NCBI GenBank assembly: GCA_027343695.1
Contig: DAHWKJ010000070.1
Location: forward strand, 20,560-84,559
Direction: 5' to 3'
Source of the DNA: Sulfobacillus sp.
GTDB taxonomy: Bacteria; Bacillota; Sulfobacillia; Sulfobacillales; Sulfobacillaceae
DNA length: 64,000 bases
Made by a program: the position numbers and the translations under genes. The notes beneath the pieces were generated by a model. That model was not told the origin of the DNA and made no database searches. It saw nothing but the letters and a program-made list of their open reading frames with translations. Positions 63,956 through 64,000 of the stretch are shown in pieces (positions within the stretch are counted from its first letter, which is position 1; each line of letters starts with the position of its first letter).

Positions 63956-64000
63956 ATGGAATTCGCCTTAACTCCGGAACAGCAAGAACTCAAAGAATGG
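63956..64000 (+). CDS. Acyl-CoA dehydrogenase N-terminus (cut by window end)
   Basis: Only the first 15 codons are present. MEFALTPEQQELKEW is a typical start of an acyl-CoA dehydrogenase. GGGAGG lies 9-14 nt before the ATG in an AT-rich leader. The rest is outside the window. Confidence 0.55.
   Translation, partial: MEFALTPEQQELKEW

Noticed and set aside
1..64000. CRISPR array
   Set aside because: I saw no regularly spaced repeats of 24-40 bp and no cas genes anywhere in the window.

Overview
The window looks like a chromosomal piece of a thermoacidophilic, spore-forming Firmicute of the Sulfobacillus type. This is an inference from content, not from a database match. The supports are: the Bacillus-like order tadA - SRP RNA - dnaX - ybaB - recR - yaaL - bofA with a sigma-K-processing inhibitor gene; a qoxABCD-type aa3 menaquinol oxidase plus heme A synthase; an acid-active glutamic (G1) peptidase; and many amino-acid permeases and peptidases.

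Layout. 1-5.0 kb: kdpB (5' end outside the window), kdpC, a kdpD lacking its cytoplasmic sensor half, and kdpE. 5-14.7 kb: amino-acid permease, formamidase family protein, NodIJ-type ABC exporter, a degenerate HisA-like protein, an MFS transporter, an RlmI-type rRNA methyltransferase and a GH18 glycosidase. 14.9-19 kb: selD, which reads through an in-frame UGA, then gltX and an ECF sigma/anti-sigma pair. 19-23.6 kb: the recR/dnaX housekeeping cluster on the minus strand with SRP RNA, two tRNA-Ser, tadA and tRNA-Arg. 23.7-32 kb: dienelactone hydrolase, lipoprotein, uracil-DNA glycosylase, G1 peptidase, a small secreted protein behind a (GA)12 tract, the murein-peptide pair ykfC/ykfB, and ctaA. 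32.3-33.1 kb: one reading frame joining a pseudouridine-synthase-like domain to a glutaredoxin domain through a UGA codon in a UxxC motif. 33.3-48.9 kb: zinc-ribbon membrane protein, heterodimeric ABC exporter, peptide-binding lipoprotein, two more permeases, an M20 peptidase, UPF0047, an acyltransferase and a P1 peptidase. 49-55 kb: a decaying region with an amber-interrupted epimerase gene, two unknown secreted proteins, and an AbiEii/DUF6922 pair between 60-bp direct repeats. 55.2-57.2 kb: an NCS1 permease and a NiaR-like regulator with a palindromic operator. 57.5-61.5 kb: qoxDCBA on the minus strand. 61.8-64 kb: FlaR-like kinase, dCMP deaminase, repeat remnants, an orphan MntA with a broken HEPN partner, and the start of an acyl-CoA dehydrogenase.

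The most notable signal is selenium biology. SelD carries selenocysteine at its catalytic cysteine position. About 18 kb away a glutaredoxin-family domain has UGA at the first cysteine of its CxxC motif. Each UGA is followed at the right distance by a perfect short hairpin whose loop begins with G, as expected for bacterial SECIS elements. The glutaredoxin domain is in frame with an upstream RluA-like domain that has lost its catalytic aspartate, a combination I do not recognise from any described family.

Limits: all functions come from motif reading alone. Transposon remnants, small ORFs and promoters are the least certain calls.
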